Part shown: positions 1 through 12,601 of the stretch, piece by piece | Layout: each line of letters opens with the position of its first letter | Numbering within the stretch: the stretch's first letter is position 1 | Origin: Humulus lupulus | Taxonomy: Eukaryota; Streptophyta; Magnoliopsida; Rosales; Cannabaceae | Assembly: GCF_963169125.1 (NCBI RefSeq) | Contig: NC_084794.1 | Coordinates: forward strand, 158,482,858 to 158,546,857 | DNA: 64,000 bases | Direction: 5' to 3' | Notes under the pieces: model-generated | Databases searched by the model: none | Seen by the model: the letters and a program-made list of their open reading frames with translations, nothing else | What the model was told of the DNA's origin: nothing | Program-made: the position numbers and the translations under genes

Positions 1-333
1 ACGTGTCCGTGAAAATCTCCCTCCTCCACGTTGATTACTAACCATTCTCACTCGTGATTCTTTCTCATCTCCGGGGTCTCCTCCTCGTGACCCAAATAAT
101 CACTGAAAAGACTATTGCAGGTCTTGTATTATCAACTTAGATTATTTTATTGTATTATAATTTTTATCTAGAACACTCTCTGGTATGTATCCAGAAAATA
201 AATTATTTAGCGAATCGTTTTCGTGATTATTAAATTTTTGGAAGGGGACGATGGAAACGTAGGTACGTACATATATACATCTTCTCCAAATGACAGTCGG
301 AGATAGAAATTGATTGATTAATCGGTGACGACG
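1..333 (+). promoter_or_regulatory. Upstream region and 5' UTR of the K+ channel gene
   Basis: This stretch lies directly upstream of the channel start codon. It is AT-rich from about 120 and has TATA-like runs (near 140-165 and 268-282), but I cannot choose a transcription start. An in-frame TAA at 319-321 precedes the first ATG at 334, so the coding region does not extend further upstream. No other gene is visible here. Confidence 0.4.
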
Positions 334-3300
334 ATGCCTTTGCCGGCGGCGAATGGGAGAGTGGAGGACGACGAGAGTGATCATGACGTGGCGTCTTTGT
401 CGTCGTCGGATGAGGGGGAGTTTGAGTTGCAGGATATCAGGGATCGGATTACATCGTCACGAGGGAGCAGATTCAATCTGATCGCCAACGAGTTCGGACT
501 CGCCTCTGCGATTAGGAAATTCAGCCGCGAAAATGTCATCAATGGCTTTAAAGACCTTTCCAAAGGCGTCGTTATCCATCCCGATAACAGGTACTAATCA
601 TAGATTCTCTGTTCATCAACTTTTTAATTCATGTCACTAATATACGTATAATATAGATATACTACTTTTAGAAAGATAAGAAACTGAAAACAGATTCAAT
701 ACTGCACTAAAAAGTCTAATACTGTCCTCCTGTAAAAAGAGATGTTGTAGTTTAAAAAGATAAGAAAACTGAAAACATATTCAATACTGCACAGAAAAGT
801 TTAGAATTTTTATTACTTTTTTAATTGAAAATAAGAAGATATATTAATTTTAAAATGAAGAAGAAGTAGAAGATACATATTAAAAATAAATAAAAAATTA
901 ATGAAGCGGAGGTGACCGTATTTCCCGCGCCAAGTGTTTTACTCATGATTGTCTCTAATTTATAAATTTTTTATTTTTTTATATGTAACATCACAAATAA
1001 ATATGTGGTACTTTCTGATAGAGTCGGGACTCGTACGTATTTTAAAATTATAATCCGTTGGATCATTAGGTTTAACTACTCGTTATCTATATTGATATTT
1101 AGAGTGAAACAATGAAGAGCGGCCACATTGTTCTTCCTCGGGAGTTATTGACATTAACTCTATTCCAAGAGCATTTTGTGTAATGACCAGGATTGGTCCA
1201 CTTCGTCTATTGAATTTTCTCCACGTTTCAAACAAACAAAATAAAAAAATGAAGAACGGCCACATTTCAGGATATTTAAATGATTCTATCTTTGAAAACA
1301 AAAATTTTCAATAAAAAGTTTATTCGGTTGTAACGAAACCAAATCATTAGTTTTTATTTTTTTTTTAAATCGTTTTTGTTTTTATTTTGAGAAAATAGTA
1401 CAAGCTGTTTGATTTTAAAAATAACTCTAAACTCATAAAGGAAGAAATAATATGAAGTCATAGTTGGTTGCCATTCGTTATACACTGTCCATTGAATCAC
1501 TTAGTTTTAGGTTTGGTTCGAGGTAATAGAAAGTAAAATAATTAAAATATAAAATATATCATTACTTTCTTCGGTTGCTTTGTCTAAATGGAAAATGATT
1601 TCTATTAGAAAGTCAATTCAATCATTTTGATGGAATTCATGGTTTTATTTGGCCCTAAATATTATTATATCAAAATTATACTTGAAAAACTTCTATTAAG
1701 TTCTACGATCATTCCGTCTTTGTTCCTTCACTAGCCAAAACTTCTTTGTCTGCTTCATCTCCAACCTTGATGACCTATGGATAGAATCTTTGCACTTCAA
1801 CTATTCGTTGTGACAAAACTACTAATATTTAGACTTCAATGTGATTTTTTTTTTTGGACTGCCAAATTAGACTTCAATTGGGTTTGGACTACCAAATTAG
1901 ATTACTTGTCCAAAATCTAAATAACACTTTTTGTTTCCTTATAAAATGATGTCATTTATTTTTTATCGAAGCTAAAGAATAAATTTATATTAATATGATT
2001 ACTAAATATTTATTCAACCTTATTTTTTAATTAATTTTAAATACACTTTTTATATTTAAAAAATATATGAGATAAAAAGGGGTACTTTTGTGTTCCAGCC
2101 ATTTCTGACCTGCGCTTCTTTCCCTTTTTTATGTATTTCAATATGCTTCTTTTGAAATCCCACTAGACACAACGTTATCACTTTGTTTTTACACATAATA
2201 ATTTATTTAAAGACTGAAAGCGTACAAACTAAAGGTTACTTTGGTTTCGGGGGACTTATTTTTATATATATATATATATATTATATTTATTTCAATTTTG
2301 TTCATACAGTGCCCCTCGAAAACAATAATTTTTTGTTTTTCAATTCTATATATTTTATTTATAAAATATTCCCACTCATTGTAATTAGTAGAATGGTAAT
2401 TCTAGTAGTGGGCGGCTTATATATTGAGTATCAGCTCATGAGTTTCCAATTCTTTGACTTGTGCTTCCTTTAATAGTTCTCATAGTGAAAATTGCTAGTA
2501 TTTACTTCGACTCAGCTGGATTGAAGTTCTTCTGTTGAAAATAACAATGACTTACCAAGTTGTGTACATTTACTATAATAGATCATTTAAAAAATATATA
2601 CATATAGACAAAATTATTTAATGTTATTATATATTTTAAGATTTTATTTTTTATTTTTCAATCAAATAGCCTCCCAAAAGATATTAATCCACTCAACTTG
2701 CCTCCCAAAAGAATTTTAATACAATTTGAATGATGGTTAGAGTGGTCATTTAATCAGTAGTTTTAACAATTTTGTATACTCCTGAAAATCATTAAACACC
2801 GCTCTTTATTTTCAGAAAAAAAATCCTTAACAATATTTTCAGAAAAATCAGTTTATTTTCTTTACAATATTTTCAGAAAAATCAGTAGTTTTAACAATAG
2901 GTTGGCCTTTGGCCATGACATGTCTTGCACAGGTGGCAACGATAAGATGATATATAGTCTAAACCCTTACGTATATAATTTGCACTGCAATATTATTTGT
3001 TGGACCTTTTCTAAAAAAAATAGTAAAACGATAGGAAAGCGATGGCCAATGGCGGATTAAGTATTCATGCTTCTTAGAGTATGTATATATAATACTAGTT
3101 TATTTGTAGACAATGTGAAGCCATGCCTTAACAATAAGTAGGATATAATTAAGTAAATATTGATGTCATCATGATCTTACTTTTGTTCAACTTTTACAAT
3201 TCATAACGATATCTTATTATATTCCCCTAAAAATGTATTGCCTACTTAAAAAAATTAAATTAAGTGACAATCATGTGCATATAATATAAATAATTAATAA

Positions 3301-6300
3301 ATTTTATAAATAAAACTAAACAAACATGTATTATACATTGTTTGTATCGAATAATATATAAATAAGGTAAAGAAAACATAAAGAAGTTATAACATATTTA
3401 CTAAAGTGTAGAAATTAGAAACTAAATAAATAAATTGAGAAATAAATGAGAATAAAATAAAGAATCAAAATCTTGTATTATGTTATTTATTAAAATTCTT
3501 CCAAAAGAGAAAATCATTTATATTGTTTTGTTTACGCCATCAAGTTAAATCGACTAAATTATCAGTTTTCATTAAAAAAAAATATAAAATAATTATTTTG
3601 TGAGTTATATTTTCAAAGACAAAATTATCTTTTAATTTTTTATTTATAAAAAATAAAATTAAAAGAATAGAAGCCATTAGTTCAATGACATTACTTAAAA
3701 GTATTTAAATTCCTTTCCCTCTTATCTAACCAAGTTCTCCCCTTAGTTATTTTAGTTAACAAGTAAAAGGGAATCCTTGGAATACAAATGATTCCCATTT
3801 ATGCCATTAGCAAACATGCCATGGGAGTAAAACAGTGAAAGAGATGTTTTAGTGATATATTTTGAAAAATGGAACCTGCAATTTTGTTGTAACATGGATA
3901 ATCAACTGATGTTAAAATGGGTATGATTATGTTTTAAAATATCTTTTAGTTAATTAGTAGTTGAAGAGCCACCATAATTGTTGAATTTTAAGGTATTTGG
4001 AACTAATCTCTTGGCCTTCTTCGAGACATTTTGACTTTAACATGAACGAGTGAAGTTTACATTATTATTTGTTGGCAAATGAAACAAACCTATTTTGGTT
4101 GTTGTTTGGCAGGTGGTACCGAGCATGGACGAAATTCATACTGTTATGGGCAGTGTACTCGTCCTTCTTCACACCCATGGAATTTGGGTTTTTCAGGGGA
4201 CTAAACGAAGACCTCTTTGTCCTCGACATTGTGGGACAGATAGCATTTCTTGTAGACATTGTCGTACAATTCTTCGTCGCCTACAGAGACAGTCAGACTT
4301 ACCGAATGGTCTATAAGCGCACCCCTATTGCTCTCCGGTTTGTCTTTTCTTTACTTTCTCCTAAAATTATTTCAATTATTCTTTTTCATTTTTCTTCTAA
4401 ATTTTTAGTTTTTGTTTGCTCTTTTCTTCAGGTACTTGAAATCAAGTTTTGTTATTGATTTGCTTTGTTGTTTGCCTTGGGATATTATATATAAGGTACT
4501 CACATATTTCCAATTTCTTTTAGTATTATACCAATACAAAATTGTTTGTACAGTTATTTTTAGACATAGTAGATTCTGATACATTTGATTTGAATGAATC
4601 TTGCTTTGATGTTGTATAGATATTTTTATAGTTGGACTGTGTCTTAAGAGTTATCACTTGGAAGACTAGTTCCATATTGAACTTTTTTTTTTTGGTTATT
4701 TGAAATCTGTGCTGAGTAGAAAAGTGGGAGAAAAGAGGCTGTAAGGTATCTTCTATGGATCAGGCTAAGTCGGGTGCGCAAAGTCACCGACTTCTTTCAC
4801 AAGTTAGAGAAGGATATACGTATCAATTACATTGTCACCAGGATTATAAAACTTATTGCTGTTGAGCTCTATTGCACACATACCGCTGCTTGCATTTTTT
4901 ACTATTTGGCTACCACCCTCCCTCCTTCTAAAGAGGGTTACACTTGGATTGGGAGCTTGAAGTTGGGTGACTATAGTTATTCAAGCTTCAGAGAGATTGA
5001 TTTGTGGAAGCGATACATAACATCTTTATATTTTGCCATTGTCACCATGGCCACAGTTGGTAATGTTTCTACTTCACACTTGAAAATACTTCATGAACTG
5101 ATCTTCTAGTTTTAGTAATTTCACAAGAGTAATGATTGAGACACACTCAAATTGCACACACTATTTACACACAACGATGTGTAATTAATCTCAACTACAC
5201 AATTAAAAGTGATGTGGTCCTCACTTAAAATTATCTAAGGTTAAAATTTAACACACATCATTGTGTGTAAAAAGTGTGCAATTTGAGTGTGTGTCTAGCA
5301 TTACTCATTTTATAATGAAGGGAAACAATTTGCAATTATTTATTTATTTCAGTTATCATTTTTCACTAATACACACTGTTGCTCTTTCTGCCGCAGGTTA
5401 TGGAGATATACATGCAGTCAATATGAGAGAAATGATATTTATAATGATATATGTTTCTTTTGACATGATTTTGGGTGCATATCTGATTGGTAACATGACT
5501 GCATTGATAGTAAAAGGATCAAAGACTGAAAAATTTAGAGACAAAATGACAGATCTCATCAAATATATGAACAGAAACAGACTTGGGAAAGACATCCGTA
5601 ATCAGATTAAAGGCCATGTGCGTTTGCAATATGAGAGTAGCTACACAGAAGCTTCTGCTCTTCAAGACATCCCCGTTTCAATTCGGGCAAAGGTAAATTA
5701 TATAATAGATGAGAATTTCACATTTTATGATACGTGCTACGTGTTTCAACTGAAGTTTAATACTGATTCTAGAATCAACTTTTAAACAATTATTAGCTCT
5801 TTAATTTCCTTTTGAATTAGCTGTTCTTTCTTCTGATTATAATATATATATATATATATATATTTGAAACAAAATTACACTACTTGTATTATTAGCAAAG
5901 AAAATAATACAAGAAGTAAAAGGGAGTACACCATCCTAAGTACAGACAGAAATGCAAAAAAACAAAATAAAAGTTCCTTGTAAAAACAAAAACCAGGAAC
6001 TATACACAAACATTACAAAAAGAAATGCCAATTTCTACATAAATCAGAGAAAGACACACTTTCAAACTCTTTCCAATTGAACAGCCAGATGGCTACCCAA
6101 TATATCACTTGTTGTAATTATTTCCTACAACACAGAACTCAGCAATGCACAAACACCAATGCAATAACTAATAAAACTGTTATTAATAATACAAGAAACA
6201 ATCAAACAATAAAATTGCTAAGATAATGCTACAGCAATATAACAATGAACAATAATGCAGTAAAGTAATCAAAGACACAAGAATTATACAGGTTCGGCCA

Positions 6301-9300
6301 AACCAAGGACCTACTTCCTGTTCACTCCCCTGAGTAGTCTCTTTTATTGATTTAAGAGATGAAATTACAAAGCTAACAATGTTAGGTGCATCACTAGTCT
6401 CAAAACTTCTCCAAGAACTCAATTCGAGTTCTTTCTTGATCTTCTTGAAGTCAATCGGCTGAACTCTTCTTCACAGCTTCACAACCTCTCTATCTAGGCT
6501 CTCAACTCACTAATTCAATATGAATTACAGTACAATACAATGTGTATCCCGAGCCCCTTTTATAACTAAGACATAGAGAATGAAATGACTAAAATAACCT
6601 TGATGCACACTAACTAACTTTAACAACTAACTGTATAAACTAACAGTATGTTAGTTTATCCTTTTTTACTGTGGATTACAATTCCACATCACTCTATCCC
6701 AAGTGGCTTCTGCAACATCTTCTACACCTTCATACAGTCTTCGTCCACAGCTTTGTATGCTACCAAAATGATGTCCAGAATTTGTCTTCCACCTACAAAT
6801 GCCCCTTGATTTTCTGACATTGTCTCATCCAATATATCTTTCAACTTCAGAGGTTGCACGTTAGAAATGTATTTATATAGGTTAGCAACAAGGCCAAATG
6901 GCCTATAGTCTTTAACTTTGCTCGAGTTACATTTCTTTAGAATCAAGCTAATATACGTCTCGTTAGTCAGATCATGCCAATTTCATCCACCACGTCCCAA
7001 TTTTCTCGAAACACTATTATTGTGAAACCATCTGGTTTGGATGATTTATCTTTCACCGTCAAACACTGGTATTCTGATTTCTTGTTTGTCAAGTTGTTTT
7101 TCTAACCATTTTGCCAAAACCTGTGGTTCACACCCCCATTCCAGATCCTCAATACCAGAAAATGGAGGCTTGAATGATTGATACAAGCCTTTATAAAAAG
7201 AAATTAGCTCTACTTCAATGTCTAATTTATTTAGGACTTTTTTCAAGATTATGAAAATCTTCTGAATTTTTTTTTCTTTTTATGAAGTTCTGCTGTGCAT
7301 CTATTTCTTTCTCTAAATTCCTAACTTGTTCTCTTTTCTTTGTCAATTCTTGTTCAGTGATTTTTTTCTTGATGCCTATATCTCTGTAATAAGACATCTA
7401 ATACCTTTGTCTTTTGTTGCTCGATCATTTTTTCAATAAGAAAAAAAAACCTTTTTAACAGCTGATAATTGCAAGTTAAGATAATTTTTATTTATGATGG
7501 AAATGCTTTGTTTTCTCCGTAAACCTTTTTTTTTTCATTTCATCTTTTGGCAGATCTCCCAGAGTTTGTATTTGCCATTCATTGAAAAGGTTTCTTTATT
7601 TAGGGGATGCTCTACGGAATTCATCAATCAGATTGTAAGTTATAATTGCTCGAGTTAAAGAAGTGACTTTAATCCCAATTTTGGTTTAATGTAAATATTC
7701 AATTTGTATGTGATTTTTTGCTCTGAGTTATAATATAAACCAAGTTCTTTTTTTTTCATTGACAACAACAATTTCATATCCTCAGAATTTGCATACTTTT
7801 GGATCATCAGGATCTTGTACTTTGTACCATGGACAAAAACATAACAAGATAATATAAGCTTCCATAAAAATGTTCGATTATAGATACACGTGGGACTCAA
7901 ATTTATGCTTGTACCTTGGCTCCAATAAATGCGTAAAAGAACAAGTTCTGCTTCAGTTTCCTAGTCCTGCTTATAAGACCAAGATATGCCCATACACTTT
8001 CTTTGGATTCAAATGGGACTCTAATTTTAAATGAAGTAGATTATCAAAATTCAATGGAAGTAGAACTAATGTGAGTTTCATGAGTTGTTAAAAAACTGAA
8101 TTTAACCTTTGAGACTTGTGACTTGGAGTCAACTTGGCAACAATGAAGATATTTCCTGTACTTCACAAATATATTTTGTCCAATGCAATTTAATGATTTG
8201 CTCTTCTTATTACCGGCAGGTTGTTAAGGTCCATGAGGAGTTTTTTCTCCCAGGGGAAGTGATAATGGAGCAAGGAAATGTTGTAGATCAGCTATACTTT
8301 GTCTGTCATGGCACATTGGTAAGATTTTGTATCCCAATGTTCCTGACTAACTGATATCTCAACAATCATTGAAATAATATGAATTATTTTAATTTTTTTC
8401 CTGTTAGCATGCCCTCCACTTTCTTTTACTGTCCCATTAAAATTATTTCATCTTTATCATTTTTTTTCTTCTTTTTCTGTTTATTTTCCTTCACATGTCC
8501 TTCACTTTTTTGTGCCCTGTTTAATTTTTTTGTCAATCATTCAGTTAGTGACAAATACAACTTGGAAATCTTATATTTCATTCATACATCATAAACTTAG
8601 TAAACTGACTTTGAATATTATTGTACGATTACCACTTACATGTGTGTATATATATATATATACGACACTTTAAATTTGTTGATATGTTTTGGAAAGTTTT
8701 ATAGTTCATATTTGTTGATATATTTAGTTATCTGAATGCTTGAGAAATTGCACTGAAGTTATTTGATTTAAAGAAAACTCTATTGTGCAGGAGGAGGTTG
8801 GCATAGGGGAGGATGGATCTGAAGAAACTGTCTCACTTTTGCAACCTAACAGCACATTTGGAGAAATTTCCATTCTTTGTAACATTCCTCAGCCATACAC
8901 TGTTCGTGTTTGTGAACTGTGTAGGCTTCTCCGACTGGATAAACAATCATTCACCAATATTCTTGACATATACTTTTATGATGGACGAAAAATTTTGAAC
9001 AACCTTTTGGAGGTAATGTAACCATGGTAATGGCTACTCCTTTTATTTATTCTGTGGAGGTAATGTAACCATGGTAATGGCTACAATTTTAGACATTTAT
9101 TTCTCTCTTTTTCTTTCATGAAAATAATAAAGTTAGTTTATTGGTGCTCATAGTTTGTATGTAACACGTTACAGGTGAAAGAATCTAACCTTCGAGTTAA
9201 GCAATTGGAATCGGACATTACATTTCATATTGGAAAACAAGAAGCTGAACTTGCCTTAAAGGTTAATAGTTCTGCTTACCATGGTGATCTGCATCAGCTA

Positions 9301-12300
9301 AAAAGTCTCATCCGGGCTGGGGCTGATCCTAACAAGAAAGATTATGATGGAAGGTCACCCTTGGTAAGTGTGTGCTTATGAACTTCTTATATTCATTTGT
9401 GTGTAGTGATCTGGTTTTTATGGATTCATATATGGAGGCCAATCTGACAAATGGTTGCATTTTCTCTTTGTGGAAAACATATTAGCTGAGTGTGTTCTAC
9501 AGTTTCTGAACAGGAAGTTCAGAATTTACTGGAAATTGGTCTCACTACAAGTTTATTTGTTCCTTTTTTTTATTTTATGGGAAAGACCCCCTTACTACTA
9601 TAGTTTTTAGCTAGTTCTCATTTGATTTTCACTTTTTTTTTATCAATTAATATCATACTCTCTTTATATTCTGTGAAAAAAGAGAGGTGAATAGTTTGAG
9701 AAATAACTCATTTTGATACAAAAGAAACCTTTGTTTTCTCCAGCATCTAGCTGCATCAAGAGGATATGAAGATATTACACGTTTTCTTATTCAGGAAGGA
9801 GTCGATGTCAAAGCTATAGGTGATTTGATGATTATTATAATTTGTCATATTAGTAGTGTTCGCTTGAACTCATATATTATCTGCAGCAGTATCTACTGTA
9901 ACACTTTGCCTCTTCTCATAGATAACTTTGGAAATACCCCCTTGCTGGAAGCCCTCAAGAATGGACATGATCGAGTCTCTTCTTTGCTTGTAAAAGAAGG
10001 GGCCTCTTTGAAGATAGACAATGCCGGTAGTTTTCTGTGTACAGCTGTGTCAAGGGGGGATTCAGACTTTCTTAAAAGGATATTGTCAAATGGCATTGAT
10101 CCGAACTCCAAAGATTATGATCACCGAAGCCCACTTCATGTAGCAGCCTCTGAAGGATTATACCTGATGGCAAAGTTGCTGATAGAAGCTGGGGCTAGTG
10201 TTTTTTCCAAGGACAGGTATTGCATACAATTTATTATGTTTGATGTAGCCAAACAATTTATAGATAATTTTACTCATTGATTTTAGATTCCAACGGGCTG
10301 TGTCATTTGTGGAGTTTAGAAAGTTAAATCTAATGAAGGCTATAGACTTTAAATTTAAATATTCATTCAAAACAACCTGGCTGAAATTTCACAGATTTCA
10401 ACTTGGGATTACTTTGCATGGCTGTTATCAATAAATTAGATTTCCATCTACGGATCTTTTTTATTCATTTCATTGACTTAGATATCAGTTTCGACTGAAT
10501 CCTTTTTTGGTTCTTTTTTATGTTTCTTGTTGGAAAAAAAAAAAAAGAGGGCTGAAGCATTTCATTCAGGTTAATGGTGTCAACCTTAACCACCAGACGT
10601 AGGATCATATTTTTATATTTTAATATATTGATTTTTGCACTTAGCTTGTCGATGAAATTTAGATTTGTTATATATATATATATATATATATATCTTCTAT
10701 ATATATAACTGAAACTATTGATTTTAATGGTTTTTTTTTTAACTTTAATGGAATATTCTAAATATTTAACCGAATATTCTAAATATTTAATGGATTATAT
10801 CTTTACAATTAATTAAAAATAGATATTTATTAATTATATTAATATAAATTCAAATATTATAAAATATCATTATTATAATAATATTTAATATACGGTTGCA
10901 TATTTAATAATTATATTAATATAAATTCAAATTCAAATGTTATAAAAAATTATTATTATAATAATATATAATACAAGACTAGATATGTAATAATTATATT
11001 AGTATAAATTTAAATGTTATAAAATATTATTTTGATAATAATATTTAATATATAATCATAATTTTTAACAAATTATATTAATATGAATTCAAATATATTA
11101 TAATAATATTTAATGCAAAGATTAGATATTTAATACTTATTTTAATATAAATTTAAATATATTATAAAATATCATTATAACAATAATATATAATACATAA
11201 TCTTAATTTTTATAAAAAAAATATCATTTATATTTAAAAAGGGCATCATATTATATATATATATATATATTTAAAATTATAAAAATATTTTGGTTTAATT
11301 TTTCTTTTAATATGTTTATGTCATTTTTTTTATATAATATTATTTATTTATTTGACAATGAAAAAAATGTAATAAAAATAAGTAATAAATTTATAAATAA
11401 AATTAAGCAAACATGACAAGTTATTTATATATATATTTCCTGGCATCCATGCAAATAGTAAAGGGATTTAATTATATTAGTATTTGCGTTATATACCAAA
11501 ATAACATGCTGCAGTTTTCCTATGCTGGTTTCTGTGTGTATTATTTCTTTAGGTTTTGTTACAAATTGTAGGAGCTACATATCAATTAATCATTTTCTTA
11601 ACCTCACTTCTCATGTTTGGTGATACCGCAGGTGGGGAAACACCCCACTTGATGAAGGTCGGATGTGTGGAAATAAGAACCTGATTAAGTTGTTGGAAGA
11701 TGCAAAGGCTGCTCAATTGTTGGATTTCCCCGATAGTGGTCGAGAAATTACAGGTATATAGAAATATCTGCCCCAATTTCTTTGTCAAATTACATGATTA
11801 AATCAATGTCTTGATCAGAAAACTTGTCATACAACGAAAGGAGCAAAATACCTGTACTAAGATAAATATGTGCTCCGAGTCTGATGTCCAACTTGTTGAC
11901 ATCCTTTTTCTTGTCATAGCAATGAAAGAGGGCTTGGACTGAGAAAGAATGAATACATGTATTTTTGGGTAATTCTTAGCAATATGGATTATGATGGGAA
12001 AATTTCTTTGGATAGTTATGTCCTGTCGCTTAAAGTTATTTAAATCAGTAGCCAACAATAAGGGTTGTGCTGTATAAACTTAATGAAACACACTTTTATC
12101 ATAAGGAGTTTAAAATTTAAAAGAAAGGAAATACAATTCCATTAGTAGTTCATTCTTTCCTGCCCAATAAAGAATTCTTTGAACAAATGATCTGTTCCTT
12201 ATAGCTTGTAAGGGTCAATTATTATAGCTATTGTTAACCAATTATTGTGATCCCTTGCAGAAAAGATGCACCGGAGAAAATGCACGGTGTTCCCTTTCCA

Positions 12301-12508
12301 CCCATGGGATCGCAAAGAACATAAAAGACATGGAATTGTGTTATGGGTCCCAAACTCTATTAAAGAGCTTATTAACACAGCAGCAAAGCAACTAGAAATT
12401 TCAAATGCTGCTTGTATTTTATCTGAAGATGGAGGTAAAATCCTTGAAGAGGACATGATCAATGATGGTCAAAAGCTGTATTTAGTTGGTGAAACACATT
12501 CTGCATAA
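334..12508 (+). CDS. GORK: Outward-rectifying Shaker K+ channel, SKOR/GORK type (13 exons)
   Basis: Voltage-gated plasma-membrane channel for K+ efflux (guard-cell or stelar release in the family). Exons by eye: 334-590, 4113-4337, 4432-4495, 4720-5059, 5397-5692, 7554-7634, 8220-8318, 8791-9012, 9175-9363, 9744-9819, 9922-10216, 11632-11753, 12261-12508. All junctions are GT-AG and phases agree, giving 837 aa (Arabidopsis relatives are about 820-830). Residues about 86-300 hold S1-S6: S4 with spaced Arg (WIRLSRVRKV) and the pore motif TVGYGD at about 294-299. A cyclic-nucleotide-binding domain spans about 400-530, ankyrin repeats about 545-750, and a KHA domain (KCTVFPFHP to KLYLVGE) the last 75 residues. 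The N-terminus (EGEFELQDIR, SRGSRFNL) and WIRLSRVRKV look GORK-like; the KHA looks partly SKOR-like, so the symbol is less sure than the family. No inactivating change is seen. Confidence 0.93.
591..4112 (+). other. Intron 1 of the K+ channel gene
   Basis: A 3.5-kb intron between the exon ending at 590 (AACAG|GTACTA) and the exon starting at 4113 (TTGGCAG|GTGG). It is AT-rich and holds no convincing ORF. Visible minor repeats are a roughly 40-bp imperfect direct repeat at 671-715 and 755-800 and a (TA)n tract near 2263-2282. Nothing else is recognisable. Confidence 0.8.
5127..5306. mobile_element. MITE in intron 4 (about 180 bp, long terminal inverted repeats)
   Basis: The left end GAGTAATGATTGAGACACAC is matched in inverted orientation by the right end ending GTCTAGCATTACTC, and the inverted arms extend about 50 bp (both include ACTCAAATTGCACAC and the ACACA-AYGATGTGT block). 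The flanking nonamers ATTTCACAA (5118-5126) and ATTTTATAA (5307-5315) match at 7 of 9 positions, which suggests a 9-bp target duplication as in Mutator-like MITEs. The element has no coding capacity and lies wholly inside intron 4. Confidence 0.75.
5836..5864. repeat. (TA)n microsatellite in intron 5
   Basis: An alternating AT run of about 12 dinucleotides precedes the transposon-derived part of intron 5. Confidence 0.7.
6240..6692 (-). mobile_element. LTR-like remnant in intron 5, minus orientation
   Basis: Read on the minus strand, this segment starts TGTGGAATTGTAATCC near 6692, has a TATA-like TTATAAAAGGGG near 6560 and ends with the GGCCGAACCTGTATAATTC block near 6280. The same GGTTCGGCC-type block is seen in the LTRs at 24078 and 47356. 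No coding sequence or target duplication was found, so the left boundary is approximate. Confidence 0.4.
6700..7260 (-). pseudogene. LINE (non-LTR) reverse-transcriptase fragment in intron 5
   Basis: Three minus-strand frames together give the N-terminal part of a plant LINE reverse transcriptase. In order they are: a linker ending near 7046; a KPDGFT motif near 7030-7040 (LINEs usually have G-PDGF); and KVKDYRPFGLVANLYK followed by SENQGAFVGGRQILD at 6722-6946. Stops and frameshifts separate the parts, and the catalytic YADD region is absent. It is antisense to the channel gene and removed with intron 5, so it is a dead insertion. Confidence 0.8.
7261..7553 (+). other. Distal intron 5, no feature seen
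   Basis: T-rich sequence between the LINE remnant and exon 6. It ends with a pyrimidine-rich stretch and the CAG acceptor at 7551-7553. No ORF or repeat of note. Confidence 0.5.
9008..9084 (+). repeat. 30-bp direct repeat duplicating the exon 8 splice donor
   Basis: The 30-bp block starting TGGAGGTAATGTAACC occurs at 9008-9037 and again, identically, at 9055-9084, 47 bp apart. The first copy includes the last bases of exon 8 and its donor (GAG|GTAATG at 9012/9013). The second puts an identical donor 47 bp into intron 8. Use of the second donor would add an in-frame TAA directly after exon 8, truncating the channel before the ankyrin repeats. Confidence 0.9.
10660..11290. repeat. AT-rich degenerate tandem repeats in intron 11
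   Basis: Blocks resembling TTATATTAATATAAATTCAAA followed by TTATAAAATATTATTATAATAATATTTAATAT recur about every 75-85 bp between roughly 10800 and 11200. They are flanked by (TA)n tracts near 10668-10695 and 11255-11272. The whole region is almost pure A/T. No coding sequence is present. Confidence 0.7.
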
Positions 12509-12572
12509 ATTTGTATTGTTCTTATAAGCACAAGTTAATTTGTAGGATCACCTTTGTAAGCATTATAACCAG

Positions 12573-12578
12573 AATAAA
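12573..12578 (+). terminator. Candidate poly(A) signal of the K+ channel gene
   Basis: An AATAAA hexamer lies 65 bp after the TAA stop and just before the LINE insertion, a normal position for a plant near-upstream element. Confidence 0.5.
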
Positions 12579-12601
12579 TGAGTATATTTTTCTTGTCAAT
12601 T

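Noticed and set aside
325..333. Upstream GTG as start of the K+ channel
   Set aside because: The frame opens at GTG 325, but plants start at ATG. The first ATG after the in-frame TAA (319-321) is at 334.
2183..2473. 96-codon ORF in intron 1
   Set aside because: Its composition is that of AT-rich DNA (Ile, Tyr, Phe), it includes a (TA)n tract, and it lies inside the channel intron. No motif.
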